A stretch of 64,000 bases of DNA from Candidatus Obscuribacter phosphatis (lineage in GTDB: Bacteria; Cyanobacteriota; Vampirovibrionia; Obscuribacterales; Obscuribacteraceae), in NCBI GenBank assembly GCA_001899315.1, contig MOYA01000001.1:1-64000 (forward strand). The letters are read 5' to 3'. This document shows, in pieces, positions 54,932 to 64,000 of this stretch. Each line of letters opens with the position of its first letter. The first letter of the stretch is position 1. Below the pieces are notes generated by a model. It was given only the letters and a program-made list of their open reading frames with translations, made no database searches and had not been told where the DNA came from. Made by a program: the position numbers and the translations under genes.

Positions 54932-55945
54932 CTATATCAATTGGTTCTCGCGCGCCCAGTTCACTTCTTTGCTGATGGCCGATTTTAGGTCGGTAGAAGG
55001 CTTGAAACCTGTGGCTTGAACGAATTTGCCTATCGAGCAGGTCGTTTCTGTTGCTAATTTCTCTATCTGTTCGGGTGTGACAGGTACCTTGCCTGGCATG
55101 AAGGTGCGAGCTATGCCTGCGCCTATCTTGAGCAGACCTTCCGGGACCGAAGGGAACTTTTTGGTGACACCCAGAACATCTGCGATTGTGTCTACGAGTT
55201 CTTTAGTCGACACCGGTTCGGGATTGGCAATGTTGTAAATGTTGAAGCCTTGCGGGGCGCGCGCCGCAGCCAGCAAAATGGCGTCAGCAAGGTCATTTGC
55301 ATAAATCAAGCTCTTGGGGGTGACGCCGCCTGAGACATGCACGTATTCTTCTTTCTGTACTTGCTTTATGAGCGACAGCATATTGCCGCGATCGCCTTCT
55401 CCAAAAACAAGAGATGGTCTTAGTATAACCAGTTTCGGAATGCGACCGCTTAGTGTTTGCAAGTAGTTTTCGCTTGTTGCCTTTGATACCGCATATGGTG
55501 TTTTGGGTTGGGGCGCGGTATCTTCCGCGATATTTTTGAATGGACCTTTGCCGTATACAGCCGATGTCGAGAGAAAGACTAGTGTCTGCACGCCGGTGGC
55601 TAGGCAGGCCTCTGCTAATAATTGTGTGGCGCGAACATTGACCACTTCGTACTCTTGATAAGCTGCTTGCTCGTTGTGTACCAGACCAGCGCAGTGAATG
55701 ACGATATCGCAATCTTTAGTAAGGGCTTGCATTTCTTGCATGCCGACTCTTGTAAAGTCAGCTTGTTCGAATTCTACAAGGGTAATATCCATATGGCGTC
55801 CGAGTTTGGCTCTAGCGGCCAGGCGGTCCCGTACCTGGGTTTTTATCAAGGCGCCCGGTCTAGCGAGTAGTTTTGCCAGGACTGCGGAGCCAATCATGCC
55901 GCTTCCGCCTGTTACCAGAATTTTTTTCAAGCCACCCGCACTCAT
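54932..55945 (-). CDS. NAD-dependent epimerase/dehydratase (extended SDR)
   Basis: 337 residues. Rossmann start LVTGGSGMIGS, active-site STSAVYG and the Tyr/Lys pair in TPYAVSKATSENYL. The substrate-binding half (LRPSLVFGEGDRGNMLSLI) is typical of sugar-nucleotide or hydroxysteroid-type extended SDRs; the substrate is not determined. It precedes the NCS2 gene and follows the GT2 gene on the same strand, so a role in surface glycan synthesis is plausible. Confidence 0.8.
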   Translation of the reverse strand: MSAGGLKKILVTGGSGMIGSAVLAKLLARPGALIKTQVRDRLAARAKLGRHMDITLVEFEQADFTRVGMQEMQALTKDCDIVIHCAGLVHNEQAAYQEYEVVNVRATQLLAEACLATGVQTLVFLSTSAVYGKGPFKNIAEDTAPQPKTPYAVSKATSENYLQTLSGRIPKLVILRPSLVFGEGDRGNMLSLIKQVQKEEYVHVSGGVTPKSLIYANDLADAILLAAARAPQGFNIYNIANPEPVSTKELVDTIADVLGVTKKFPSVPEGLLKIGAGIARTFMPGKVPVTPEQIEKLATETTCSIGKFVQATGFKPSTDLKSAISKEVNWARENQLI

Positions 55946-56058
55946 ATTTTGCCGCCAGTTACCTTTATGTGTATTCCTGTTTTGTTATTCCCTGATCTTT
56001 GTCTGTTCGAAGTCTATTCGAAAAAGATTTGTCTATACAAGAGCTTAATTTGCCGTGA

Positions 56059-56997
56059 TTAAATCACTTCTTCCCTCTTGATGAGCCCCTTGATAAAAGC
56101 TTTAAGCAAGTTGACAACAATAAAGATAGCCGCCCTCAGCCAGATGGCAGCATACACTAGCCAGTTGAACGGGGCCCAGTATTTTTTTGCCAAGTGTTTC
56201 CGGTAGAAAACTTCCATTCCTTTATGCAAATTGATGGTCGTGCCAATAACGCGTTTGCGGCTGGCGGCGCCATGTATGTGGTAAACGGCAGCGGTGGGAA
56301 TGTACATAACAGAGAAGCCTGCTTCTTTGACGCGCCAGCACCAGTCTATATCTTCGCCAAACATAAAGATGTCCTCATCCAGCAAGCCGATCTTGTCGAT
56401 AACAGTGTGGCGAACCATCATGCAAGAGCCCGATAGTGCGTCCACGTCGAGGAAATCATCGGGGTCGGCATAAGTGAGGTTGTAACGGGATACCGCCGGG
56501 TGATTGGGGAAAAGGTGGCTCAGATAGGTCAAGCGGAAAAAGGAAGCGGAAACTGAAGGAAAAGAGCGTCGGCAGGCAAGTTGTAAGGTGCCGTCTGGAT
56601 TCAAGACTTTCGGACCGACGGCTCCCACCGCTGGATTTTCATCTAGATAGCGACACATGGTCGAGATGGCGTCTTTGATGATTACCGAGTCGGGGTTGAG
56701 CAGCAAGATATGCCGACCTTTCGCCACCACGATTGCCTGATTGCAACCTTTGGAAAAGCCTGCATTCTCTTTGTTTTCAATGAGCCTGACAAAAGGGAAC
56801 TGCTCTTTGAGCATCGGCACTGATTCGTCGCCGGAATTATTGTCGACTACTATCAGTTCAAAACGCTCGTAGCCGGGATCTTCCTTAAGTGAGTCGAGGC
56901 AACGCGCCAAGAGTTTTGGCGTCTTCCAGTTGACAATCACTACGCTGACGTCAAAGTCAAAGACTCTTTCAGAATCACTCACCTGGGCTGCTTCCAT
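56059..56997 (-). CDS. Family 2 glycosyltransferase (rhamnosyltransferase-like)
   Basis: 312 residues from the ATG at 56997, 5 bp after the mutase stop. GT-A fold: VSVVIVNWKTPKLLARCLDSL, VDNNSGDES, NAGFSKGCNQAI and LLLNPDSVI (DxD-like), then FMFGEDIDWCWRVKEAGFS. It transfers a sugar from a nucleotide donor, probably in polysaccharide synthesis. A hydrophobic C-terminal segment (LVYAAIWLRAAIFIVVNLL) may sit at the membrane. Confidence 0.86.
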   Translation of the reverse strand: MEAAQVSDSERVFDFDVSVVIVNWKTPKLLARCLDSLKEDPGYERFELIVVDNNSGDESVPMLKEQFPFVRLIENKENAGFSKGCNQAIVVAKGRHILLLNPDSVIIKDAISTMCRYLDENPAVGAVGPKVLNPDGTLQLACRRSFPSVSASFFRLTYLSHLFPNHPAVSRYNLTYADPDDFLDVDALSGSCMMVRHTVIDKIGLLDEDIFMFGEDIDWCWRVKEAGFSVMYIPTAAVYHIHGAASRKRVIGTTINLHKGMEVFYRKHLAKKYWAPFNWLVYAAIWLRAAIFIVVNLLKAFIKGLIKREEVI

Positions 56998-57002
56998 CTT
57001 GT

Positions 57003-58679
57003 TCAAATGGTCACCATCGGTCTGAATTTGCCAAAAGATTTCTTCAAGGCGCCTGAAATTTCGCCGACCGATGCATAGGCTTCGACAGCATCGCAAATAA
57101 GGGGAATGAGATTGGGTCTAGAATCTAGGGGCGCTTGGCCTTGAACTGGCTGGCTATCCTGGGCTAATTCAATCGCCGCCGCCTCGGTCAACTCTTTAAG
57201 CAGGCGTTCTACCTTAGCGTTATCGCGCTCAGCACGCACTTTCTTAAGTGCTTCAACCTGCCTTGTCTCTAGCTCTGGGGCTATTCGCTGCACTGGAATC
57301 TGTTCTTCTTCTTCGTCGATGAAACAGTTGACGCCGACTACTTGCTTGCGACCGGCTTCCACTTCCTGGTGATATTCGTAGGCGGCGTCCTGTATTTCTT
57401 TTTGAATGAAACCGCTTTCTACTGCCTTGATGGCGCCGCCCATTTCTTCGATGCGCTTGAGGTAGTCTTCTACTTCGGCTTCAATTTTGCTGGTCAGGCT
57501 TTCTATATAGTAGGAGCCGCCCACCGGATCAACCACCGAGCCGACCCCTGATTCGAAGGCAATGATCTGCTGTGTGCGCAGTGCCGTTAGGGCGGACGCC
57601 TCGGTTGGCAGAGCTATTGCTTCGTCTTTGGAATTGGTGTGCAGGGACTGACAGCCGCCAAGAGCAGCGGCCAGTGCTTCTAAAGTGGTGCGTACTATGT
57701 TGTTGTCAGGTTGCTGCAGGGTGAGGCTGGAACCGGCTGTTTGCACATGGAAGCGCAGATTCATTGACTTTTCGCTTTTGGCATTGAACATGTTTTTCAT
57801 GATTTTTGCCCAGAGGCGACGCGCCGCCCTAAATTTAGCCACTTCTTCAAAGAAATTCATTTGGGCGACAAAGAAGAAAGAGAGCTGGGGTGCAAAATCG
57901 TCCACATCTAGCCCAGTCGAAATAGCGGCGCGTACATATTCGATGGCATTGGCGAAAGTAAATGCCAACTCCTGCACAGCCGTCGCTCCGGCTTCTCTAA
58001 TGTGATAGCCCGAAATTGAAATCGTGTTCCAGCGGGGCATTTCTTTTGAGCAATACTGAAAGATGTCGGTAATGAGGCGCATTGAGCCGCGGGGCGGGAA
58101 AATATAAGTGTTGCGAGCCTCATACTCTTTGAGGATGTCATTTTGAATTGTGCCGGCCAGTTGTCTGGGATTGACTCCTTGCTTCACACCCACCGCGCGG
58201 TACATGGCAAGCAAAATTGCCGATGTGGAATTGATGGTCATAGAAGTGGAGACTTTGCCTAGGTCTATCTGGTCAAAGAGTCTTTCCATGTCTTTGAGAG
58301 TATCTATGGCAACGCCGGTGCGACCGACCTCGCCAAGAGCCATGGCGTCGTCGCTATCCAGACCCATCTGGGTGGGCAGGTCAAAGGCTACTGAAAGACC
58401 AGTTTGTCCGTTGTCTAAGAGATATCTAAAGCGGCGATTGGTCGCATCGGCGTCTCCGAAGCCGGCATATTGGCGCATCGTCCAGAACCGGCTGCGGTAC
58501 ATGTCGCGGTAAATGCCCCGTGTAAACGGGTACCGGCCAGGCTCTCCCAGGTCTCGGTCATATTGGAAGTCGGCCAGATCTTGCGGTCGGAAGACGTTTT
58601 GACCGCTTTCTTTAGAGCTATCTTTGGATGGGTCTTTTGAGCTGTTCACGAGCGTATAATATTCCGTTACTTTATCCAT
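57003..58679 (-). CDS. Methylmalonyl-CoA mutase-type acyl-CoA mutase, large (catalytic) subunit
   Basis: 558 residues from ATG 58679. [59 protein letters not shown] and [11 protein letters not shown] are the MutB-type TIM-barrel motifs; [18 protein letters not shown] follows. It rearranges acyl-CoA carbon skeletons with coenzyme B12. The B12-binding domain (DxHxxG) is absent, so a separate small subunit is required, as in some bacterial and archaeal mutases; none is in the window. The frame extends 29 codons further upstream, but that would overlap the divergent gene. Linker near the start is Ser/Lys/Asp-rich ([13 protein letters not shown]). Confidence 0.85.
   Translation of the reverse strand: MDKVTEYYTLVNSSKDPSKDSSKESGQNVFRPQDLADFQYDRDLGEPGRYPFTRGIYRDMYRSRFWTMRQYAGFGDADATNRRFRYLLDNGQTGLSVAFDLPTQMGLDSDDAMALGEVGRTGVAIDTLKDMERLFDQIDLGKVSTSMTINSTSAILLAMYRAVGVKQGVNPRQLAGTIQNDILKEYEARNTYIFPPRGSMRLITDIFQYCSKEMPRWNTISISGYHIREAGATAVQELAFTFANAIEYVRAAISTGLDVDDFAPQLSFFFVAQMNFFEEVAKFRAARRLWAKIMKNMFNAKSEKSMNLRFHVQTAGSSLTLQQPDNNIVRTTLEALAAALGGCQSLHTNSKDEAIALPTEASALTALRTQQIIAFESGVGSVVDPVGGSYYIESLTSKIEAEVEDYLKRIEEMGGAIKAVESGFIQKEIQDAAYEYHQEVEAGRKQVVGVNCFIDEEEEQIPVQRIAPELETRQVEALKKVRAERDNAKVERLLKELTEAAAIELAQDSQPVQGQAPLDSRPNLIPLICDAVEAYASVGEISGALKKSFGKFRPMVTI
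58655..58660 (+). promoter_or_regulatory. -10 element of the cystathionine beta-synthase gene
   Basis: TATAAT at 58655-58660, about 45 bp before the GTG, with no strong -35. It lies inside the start of the divergent mutase gene. Confidence 0.4.
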
Positions 58680-58704
58680 ATATTGTAAGGGAGGACCGCC
58701 CCTC

Positions 58705-60117
58705 GTGAAGTACTGCGAGAACATTCTTGAGACAATAGGTTCCACACCTCTTGTGAAGCTCAACAAAGTCTGTCAAGGCTTGAAACCCACCATCCTGGCA
58801 AAGGTTGAGGTCTTTAATCCGGGCGGTTCAATTAAAGATAGACCTTCTCTAAAGATGATTGAAGAAGCCGAAAAGGCAGGCTTGCTCAAGCCTGGCGGCA
58901 CAATCATCGAGCCCACTTCGGGCAATACCGGCTCGGCGCTGGCTCAGATTGCGGCAGTGAGAGGCTATCGCTGCATTCTCATTTGCCCCGACAAAGTCGC
59001 CCCTGAAAAAATAAATCTACTTAAGGCTTACGGAGCCGAAGTAGTCATGGTTCCTTCCACTGTTTCGGCCGGCTCTCCCGAAAGCTATTATTCGGTTGCC
59101 AATCGACTCACCATGGAAATCCCCGGCGCTTTTCAACCCAATCAGTTCGCCAATCCCAATAATCCGCTCGCCCATTATCAATCGACCGGTCCTGAAATCT
59201 GGGAAGCAACCGGTGGCAAAATTACTTGTTTGGTTGCCGGTGCCGGCACGGGTGGCACCATATCTGGTACTGCCAAATTTTTGAAGGAAAAGAATCCGAA
59301 TATCAAAATTGTCGGCGCTGATCCGGAAGGTTCAATTTATAGCGGCGATACACCGGGCTCGTATAAAGTAGAAGGTATCGGCGAAGATTTCATCCCTAGA
59401 AACGCCGACCTCAAAATTGTCGACCATTTTGAACGCGTTTCGGACAAAGAGTCTTTCAATATGGCTAGACGTCTAGCCCGTGAAGAAGGCTTGCTCATCG
59501 GTGGATCTTGTGGAACCGCGACGGTGGCTGCTTTGCGGGTTGCCGAAACGATGACCGAAAAAGACGTGATTGTGGTCATTCTGCCGGATGGCGGACGCGG
59601 CTATCTCTCCAAAGTTTATTCGGAAGATTGGATGCGCGAAAATGGCTTCCTGCCGGCTTCAGGTATGAGCTTCTATGCAAAAGATCTAATTGATGAGAAA
59701 GTGAAAGACGGCAGAGTGCCGCCTATGGTCACAGTTAGACCCGACGATACGGTGCAGCGCGCCATCGAGCTGATGGAGCAATATCAGATCGACCAGATTC
59801 CGGTAATAACCGAAGGTGGTCAGAGCGTCGGTCATATCAATGATTTAGTCGCCATGCAGATTGTCTTTGAGAGAAAGCACCCTGAGACTACTCATATCAG
59901 TTCGGTGATGGGTCGTCCTTATCCGCAAGTAGACGAAGGTGTGGAAATTGATGCGGTCTACAGGCAGTTCAAGCTGGGTACGCCGATGGTGATTCTCACT
60001 CGCGCCGGTAAAGCTAGTGGTGTTTTGACCAAGTTTGATATTGTCCAGCATCTTAAATCAGAGACCGGTGTAGAGCCCGGCAAGAAGCACAGCAAGAAAG
60101 AAAAAGCGACTGTTTGA
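58705..60117 (+). CDS. Cystathionine beta-synthase
   Basis: 470 residues. Fold type II PLP domain: Lys44 in [10 protein letters not shown] binds [13 protein letters not shown] binds the substrate carboxylate, and [12 protein letters not shown] binds the phosphate. Two CBS domains (about 340-460) at the C-terminus give the CBS rather than the cysteine-synthase architecture. Condenses serine with homocysteine. GTG start with GGGAGG upstream. Followed after 24 bp by its pathway partner. Confidence 0.9.
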   Translation: MKYCENILETIGSTPLVKLNKVCQGLKPTILAKVEVFNPGGSIKDRPSLKMIEEAEKAGLLKPGGTIIEPTSGNTGSALAQIAAVRGYRCILICPDKVAPEKINLLKAYGAEVVMVPSTVSAGSPESYYSVANRLTMEIPGAFQPNQFANPNNPLAHYQSTGPEIWEATGGKITCLVAGAGTGGTISGTAKFLKEKNPNIKIVGADPEGSIYSGDTPGSYKVEGIGEDFIPRNADLKIVDHFERVSDKESFNMARRLAREEGLLIGGSCGTATVAALRVAETMTEKDVIVVILPDGGRGYLSKVYSEDWMRENGFLPASGMSFYAKDLIDEKVKDGRVPPMVTVRPDDTVQRAIELMEQYQIDQIPVITEGGQSVGHINDLVAMQIVFERKHPETTHISSVMGRPYPQVDEGVEIDAVYRQFKLGTPMVILTRAGKASGVLTKFDIVQHLKSETGVEPGKKHSKKEKATV

Positions 60118-60141
60118 GCGAAAGAAAATAGGAAGTAAGTC

Positions 60142-61326
60142 ATGGAAAACGAAATGAAGTTCTCGACTCTGGCTATTCATGCCGGTCAAGATCCCGACCC
60201 CACCACCGGTGCCATCATCACACCAATTTTTCAAACATCTACTTATGTGCAAGAGGGTTTGAACAAGCACAAAGGTTATGAGTATGCTCGTACCCAGAAC
60301 CCCACCAGAACAGCTCTGGAAGAGTGTCTAGCCGCCCTTGAAGGTGGGAAGTACGCTCTTTCCTTCGGCTCTGGTTTGGCTGCCGAAGGCAATATTATGA
60401 ATTTGCTTTCTTCCGGCGACCACGTCATTTGCGGCGATGATGTCTATGGCGGTACCTATAGACTCTTTGAGAAAGTTTGGAAGCGTTATGGTCTTACTTT
60501 CACTTTTGTCGATGCCAGCGACCCCGCCAAAATAAAGGCTGCCATCAAGCCTGAGACAAAGATGATCTGGGTGGAAACACCGACCAATCCTTTGCTTAGG
60601 CTTTGTGATTTGAAAGCAATCTCTACTCTTGCTAAAGAGCATAAGTTGATCACTGTTGTAGACAACACTTTCGCTAGCCCCTATCTGCAAAACCCCCTCA
60701 AGCTGGGTGCCGATATCGTAGTTCATTCGGTGACCAAGTATTTGGGCGGGCACTCAGATGTTGTCGGCGGTGCCGTCATAACCTCTTGCGATAAGCTCTA
60801 TGAAACCCTCAAGTTTCACCAGAATGCTGTCGGGGCGGTTCCTGGTCCTTTCGATTGTTGGCTTGTTTTGCGCGGTCTGAAGACTTTGGCGGTGCGCATG
60901 GAAGCGCATCAGAAGAATGCTATGGCCGTAGCTCGTTATCTAGAGAAGCATCCGGCGGTTGAGAAAGTGATGTATCCGGGTTTGGAAAGTCATCCTCAGC
61001 ATAAGTTAGCTAAAGAGCAAATGCGCGGCTTCGGCGGCATGGTCTCTTTCGTGCTTAAGGGTGGGCTGGAGAGTGCTCGCCAGTTTCTTGGCACCACCAA
61101 GCTCTTCGCCCTGGCCGAAAGTTTGGGCGGCGTGGAATCTTTGGTTTGTCATCCAGTGTCCATGACTCATGGTTCTATTCCCAAGGAAGAACGTGATGCC
61201 CGCGGCGTTGTTGATGCTCTTGTCCGTCTGTCTGTTGGTATAGAAGATGTCGATGATCTGATCAAAGATCTCGAAGCCGGACTTGCTAAAGTGCAAGTCT
61301 TAGCTGGCTCGGCCGGCGGCAAATAA
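60142..61326 (+). CDS. Cystathionine gamma-lyase/gamma-synthase (Cys/Met PLP enzyme)
   Basis: 394 residues of the fold type I Cys/Met metabolism family. PLP lysine Lys199 in HSVTKYLGGHSD; SFGSGLAAEGNI, VETPTNPLLRL and DNTFASPYLQNP are conserved. With the preceding CBS it most likely acts as cystathionine gamma-lyase in reverse transsulfuration, homocysteine to cysteine; gamma-synthase activity cannot be excluded from sequence. Confidence 0.9.
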   Translation: MENEMKFSTLAIHAGQDPDPTTGAIITPIFQTSTYVQEGLNKHKGYEYARTQNPTRTALEECLAALEGGKYALSFGSGLAAEGNIMNLLSSGDHVICGDDVYGGTYRLFEKVWKRYGLTFTFVDASDPAKIKAAIKPETKMIWVETPTNPLLRLCDLKAISTLAKEHKLITVVDNTFASPYLQNPLKLGADIVVHSVTKYLGGHSDVVGGAVITSCDKLYETLKFHQNAVGAVPGPFDCWLVLRGLKTLAVRMEAHQKNAMAVARYLEKHPAVEKVMYPGLESHPQHKLAKEQMRGFGGMVSFVLKGGLESARQFLGTTKLFALAESLGGVESLVCHPVSMTHGSIPKEERDARGVVDALVRLSVGIEDVDDLIKDLEAGLAKVQVLAGSAGGK

Positions 61327-61340
61327 AAGACGGCAAAAAA

Positions 61341-61393
61341 CAGGAACTAAAGCAAAAACAAGAACTAAAGCAAAGCAAGAACTAAAACAAAAA
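61341..61393 (+). repeat. Three tandem 17-18-bp repeats before the terminator
   Basis: CAGGAACTAAAGCAAAAA, CAAGAACTAAAGCAAAG and CAAGAACTAAAACAAAAA in a row, running into the terminator stem. Confidence 0.75.
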
Positions 61394-61420
61394 GACTGGA
61401 GTCACTGCTCCAGTCTTTTT
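61389..61420. terminator. Terminator between convergent genes
   Basis: AAAAAGACTGGAG, TCACTG loop, CTCCAGTCTTTTT. A perfect 13-bp stem with A and T runs, so it can act in both directions. Confidence 0.95.
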
Positions 61421-61467
61421 GTTTGCTAGGTTTTTATAGCTTAGAGGTCTAAATCACTCTAGTTTGC

Positions 61468-61525
61468 GTTTATAGCTTTAGTTGCCTGTTATAGCCTTAG
61501 TTTCCTGTTATAGCTTTAGTTTGCT
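61468..61525. repeat. Three 19-20-bp tandem repeats at the kinase 3' end
   Basis: Units of GTTATAGCTTTAGTTTGC type (61468-61487, 61488-61506, 61507-61525). The kinase stop codon (61516-61518, minus strand) lies inside the last unit. A partial copy (TTATAGCTTAG) occurs at about 61434. Confidence 0.75.
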
Positions 61526-63795
61526 TCGAGACCTTCCGGTTGATCCGGCAATTGCTTTATACTGTCGGCTCTGGCTCTGTAACTTTCGGCTTTGACCAGA
61601 TCTTTTTTCTGTCTTTCCAGATCGGCAATGGCGTTTAGTGTCTCAGCCAAGAGCTTACGCCCACGCCTGATTTCGCTAATTTGCGAAGGGGTTGTGCCGT
61701 TTTTCTTCTCATAGACTTCTAAATGGGAAAGAGCCTCATTTAGCTCGCTTTTGGCGTCGTCAAAAGAACTGCGGTCTCGGTCGAACTGTCCTAACTTGAG
61801 GAGCACTTCTGCTAGATCAATTGTGCGGGCTCCAGGCTTTTTGTTCTCGAGGGCAGCGCGCATAATCTTGAGACTTTGCTTTATGAGCGGACCGACAAAT
61901 TCTACTTCGTCGCGATTCCAGTGACTCAAAGCCAGCTCCAACTTTAGCTTTGCCAGTTGGGGATCATCCACTGCTGAAAACTTGGCATAGAGTGTACAGG
62001 CTTTGGTGAGAAGTAAGATCTGTTTGTCGTAAAGACCGTTGGCGGCCAGTCGCCGTCCCAAATCTACCAGACCGCCTACCACCGCCGAAAGATCGGCGTC
62101 GAGCTGTTTCGAAATGATCACTTCGTCGCCGTTGCCATGATCCAGCTTGGCTGCTTCTACCGCGATTCGATCTAGTTCGCGGTCGGCCATGGCATAGTCT
62201 TCCAACAATCTATCGGTCAAGATTTGATTGATTTCTTTGAGGGTGGCTTCTTTATTGGCATTGTCGTTAGCCTTTGTATAAAGCTCGAGCTTGGCTCTTA
62301 AAGCGGCCGCCTTCTTTGAGCCGCGGTCTGAGAAGAGGCGGGTAATATAGATGGCGTGATTGTAGAGAGCTTCTGCACCCTGGTAATTGCCCGAACTCTT
62401 CAGGCTATCGCCAATGCCCATGGCAATTAGATAGCGATTGCGATTGAAAAATGTCCCTTTGTCGGTCGCCGGTCCGTCCCAGAAAAAATAGATATAGCTT
62501 ATCGCCGATAAGAAGGAAGCAGAAAAAATCAGGCCGGTGAGAGTCTTGCCGCGTCGTTTGGGATCTTTGATGCCTGAAACTATGGCGGTCTTGCTCAGTC
62601 TTTCCAGAATTTTGTTTTTAGGTCCGCCTTTGGCATTTTTCCCTGCCGGTGTTCCCAAAGCTAAAGACTGATCGCCTGATGCCTGACCTCGACTATTGGT
62701 GACTATGGTACCGCCATCGGTGCTGACTGCCGTACCGGTATTATAATTATTGCTATTTTGACTCTTGACCTGCACTTGCAGGCTAAGGCTGGATGCTCCT
62801 TTGGAAGAGCCAGTCGATGAGCCGGCTTTGGGGATTTTCTCGCCGAAGAGAATGTTGTACAGTTCGGCTACGCTTTCAAATCTATCTTCCGGACGTTTCT
62901 CTAGGCAGTGCATGATTACTTGTTCAAGCTCTTGCGAGATAACTATACGCGGTGCAATTTCAGAGGGTTTGGTAGGTCTTTCGCGCAGATGCTTGTGCAT
63001 GGTGTCCAAAGCGGTCTGCCCAATTAGAGGGGTCTTGCCTGCCACAGTCTCGAACATGACGCAGCCAAAAGAATAGATGTCACTGCGGGCATCGAGTGAT
63101 TGTCCAGAGCATTGTTCCGGGCTCATATACAAAGGTGAGCCAAAGACCTCACCGGTTCTGGTGAGATTCTGCCCGCTTTCTGTTTCGCCAGGCGCGGTGC
63201 TGATTTTTGCTATGCCGAAATCGACCAACTTGACGATGATGGAGCCGTCATCTTGTGGTTCTAGAAATAGGTTGCTTGGTTTAAGATCGCGGTGAATGAC
63301 GCCTTTGCTATGGGCATGATCGAGACCGAGACAGGCTTGTCTAAAGATTTCTCTTGCCTGTGCTTCCGGCAAAATAACTTCTCTTTCTAAAATTGAAGCT
63401 AGATCTTCGCCCGACAAATAATCCATGACCAGATAGGCTCTGCCATCATTGGTAATACCAAAATCATGCACGCCCACCACATTAGGATGATTGAGGTTGG
63501 AAGCAGCCTTGGCCTCATATTGAAAGCGCTGAAACATCGAGGCATCGGCAACGAGGAAAGGATGGAGCAGTTTGACTGCGCAAAGTCTCTCCATATATTT
63601 GTGTCTGGCTTGATAAATAACACTCATGCCGCCCGAGCCAAGCACTTTCAAAATTTGGTACTTGTCGGCAAAGACTGTGCCGACCAAGGGATCGACCGCT
63701 ACAGGCACTAATTGTCCCCCATCCTTCGGGCAGGATTCATGTGCCGGTTCAAATTCTTCTTTGCAGCTAAGGCAGACTTTTTTAAAGTTAGTCAT
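61516..63795 (-). CDS. Membrane Ser/Thr protein kinase with zinc-ribbon start and TPR-like C-terminus
   Basis: 759 residues. The start has CLSCKEEFEPAHESCPKDGG, a short zinc-ribbon-like motif. Hanks-type kinase domain (about 45-320): Lys75 in CAVKLL, HRDLKPSN 168-175, DFG 192-194, SPLYMSPEQ. A disordered linker, one membrane segment (about 418-439) and a helical, TPR-like C-terminal region (about 450-750) follow. It probably senses outside signals through the C-terminal part and phosphorylates cytoplasmic Ser/Thr targets. Confidence 0.88.
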   Translation of the reverse strand: MTNFKKVCLSCKEEFEPAHESCPKDGGQLVPVAVDPLVGTVFADKYQILKVLGSGGMSVIYQARHKYMERLCAVKLLHPFLVADASMFQRFQYEAKAASNLNHPNVVGVHDFGITNDGRAYLVMDYLSGEDLASILEREVILPEAQAREIFRQACLGLDHAHSKGVIHRDLKPSNLFLEPQDDGSIIVKLVDFGIAKISTAPGETESGQNLTRTGEVFGSPLYMSPEQCSGQSLDARSDIYSFGCVMFETVAGKTPLIGQTALDTMHKHLRERPTKPSEIAPRIVISQELEQVIMHCLEKRPEDRFESVAELYNILFGEKIPKAGSSTGSSKGASSLSLQVQVKSQNSNNYNTGTAVSTDGGTIVTNSRGQASGDQSLALGTPAGKNAKGGPKNKILERLSKTAIVSGIKDPKRRGKTLTGLIFSASFLSAISYIYFFWDGPATDKGTFFNRNRYLIAMGIGDSLKSSGNYQGAEALYNHAIYITRLFSDRGSKKAAALRAKLELYTKANDNANKEATLKEINQILTDRLLEDYAMADRELDRIAVEAAKLDHGNGDEVIISKQLDADLSAVVGGLVDLGRRLAANGLYDKQILLLTKACTLYAKFSAVDDPQLAKLKLELALSHWNRDEVEFVGPLIKQSLKIMRAALENKKPGARTIDLAEVLLKLGQFDRDRSSFDDAKSELNEALSHLEVYEKKNGTTPSQISEIRRGRKLLAETLNAIADLERQKKDLVKAESYRARADSIKQLPDQPEGLEAN

Positions 63796-63827
63796 ATTTA
63801 GATAGTCTTGACTAACCTATGATACTA

Positions 63828-64000
63828 CTATTTGCCAAGTACCGGCAGAACCAAGCCCAAGAGAAAGAGCGCGGCGCCGAAAAGGGTCTCTTGCAAGATG
63901 GCTCGCGCGGCAGCCTGTGTCTCTATATCAGCTTGCAGCATGATCAGGGCGTTGCTTAAAGTATCGTGAAAAGGACCAAGAAAATAGCCCAAGAGAAAGC
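63828..64000 (-). CDS. C-terminal end of a membrane protein (partial)
   Basis: Read from the window end on the minus strand: two hydrophobic segments (FLLGYFLGPFHDTL and LFGAALFLLGLVLPVLG) around a helical stretch, ending in TAG at 63830-63828. It lies 32 bp upstream of the kinase start on the same strand. The rest is outside the window; no family can be named. Confidence 0.55.
   Translation of the reverse strand, partial: FLLGYFLGPFHDTLSNALIMLQADIETQAAARAILQETLFGAALFLLGLVLPVLGK

Overview
The window reads as a chromosomal segment of a diderm bacterium with moderate GC. Several traits would fit the non-photosynthetic sister lineages of Cyanobacteria (Melainabacteria/Vampirovibrionia, Obscuribacter-like): many GTG/TTG starts, a GyrA whose 'GyrA-box' has the QRRNTRG form I associate with cyanobacterial GyrA, a four-cysteine (Fe-S type) PurF, a TonB-like protein, and unusually frequent short tandem repeats. 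This placement is an inference from recalled family features, not from a search. Nothing looks like a prophage, a CRISPR array or an intact insertion sequence. Almost everything is core metabolism or regulation, with accessory proteins of unknown function between the core genes.

Layout. 1-5.4 kb: the tail of an unknown gene with a strong terminator; a ThiF/MoeB-like protein with a degenerate nucleotide site behind five 20-bp repeats; a Het-C-like secreted protein with a repeat-encoded N-terminus; a DEDDh exonuclease fused to a WYL-like domain; an exported TPR protein; pyrE. 5.6-15 kb: a class I amidotransferase and sugar epimerase pair, a CAU tRNA with a clear promoter and terminator, a TonB-like protein, tilS, ftsH, a cytoplasmic-looking amidase and an aldehyde dehydrogenase. 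15.4-29.4 kb: an XRE-PAS (LOV-like) regulator, then a ten-gene purine operon purF-C-D-N-SL-Q-M-H-E-K. This covers every step from PRPP to IMP except PurB.

29.5-42 kb: a phosphodiester glycosidase, a gene-free stretch of about 800 bp with a structured inverted-repeat element, an MFS exporter, an unknown exported protein, a minus-strand atpD-clpP-like-atpC operon, a DUF1292 protein, lysS with a small partner gene, and gyrA. 42-53.4 kb: signalling and surface proteins (an LRV repeat protein, two OmpR-type response regulators, a PAS/HAMP histidine kinase divergent from one of them, a membrane TPR protein, an MscS channel, three unknown proteins) and an AbiEi/DUF6088-like protein without a toxin partner. 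53.5-64 kb: an NCS2 purine permease, an SDR epimerase, a GT2 glycosyltransferase, an acyl-CoA mutase large subunit without its B12 domain, divergent from a CBS plus cystathionine lyase/synthase transsulfuration pair, a Hanks-type kinase with TM and TPR-like regions, and the end of a membrane protein.

The most distinctive feature is a set of about ten short tandem-repeat loci. Those inside genes have units divisible by three (9, 12, 21, 24, 36 bp) and sit mostly near N-termini, including inside purD. Those outside genes have units of 16-20 bp. Other notable points are the ClpP-type peptidase gene between atpD and atpC, the LOV-like sensor that lacks the photoactive cysteine, the exonuclease-WYL fusion, and a possible 17-residue basic micropeptide with a strong ribosome binding site.
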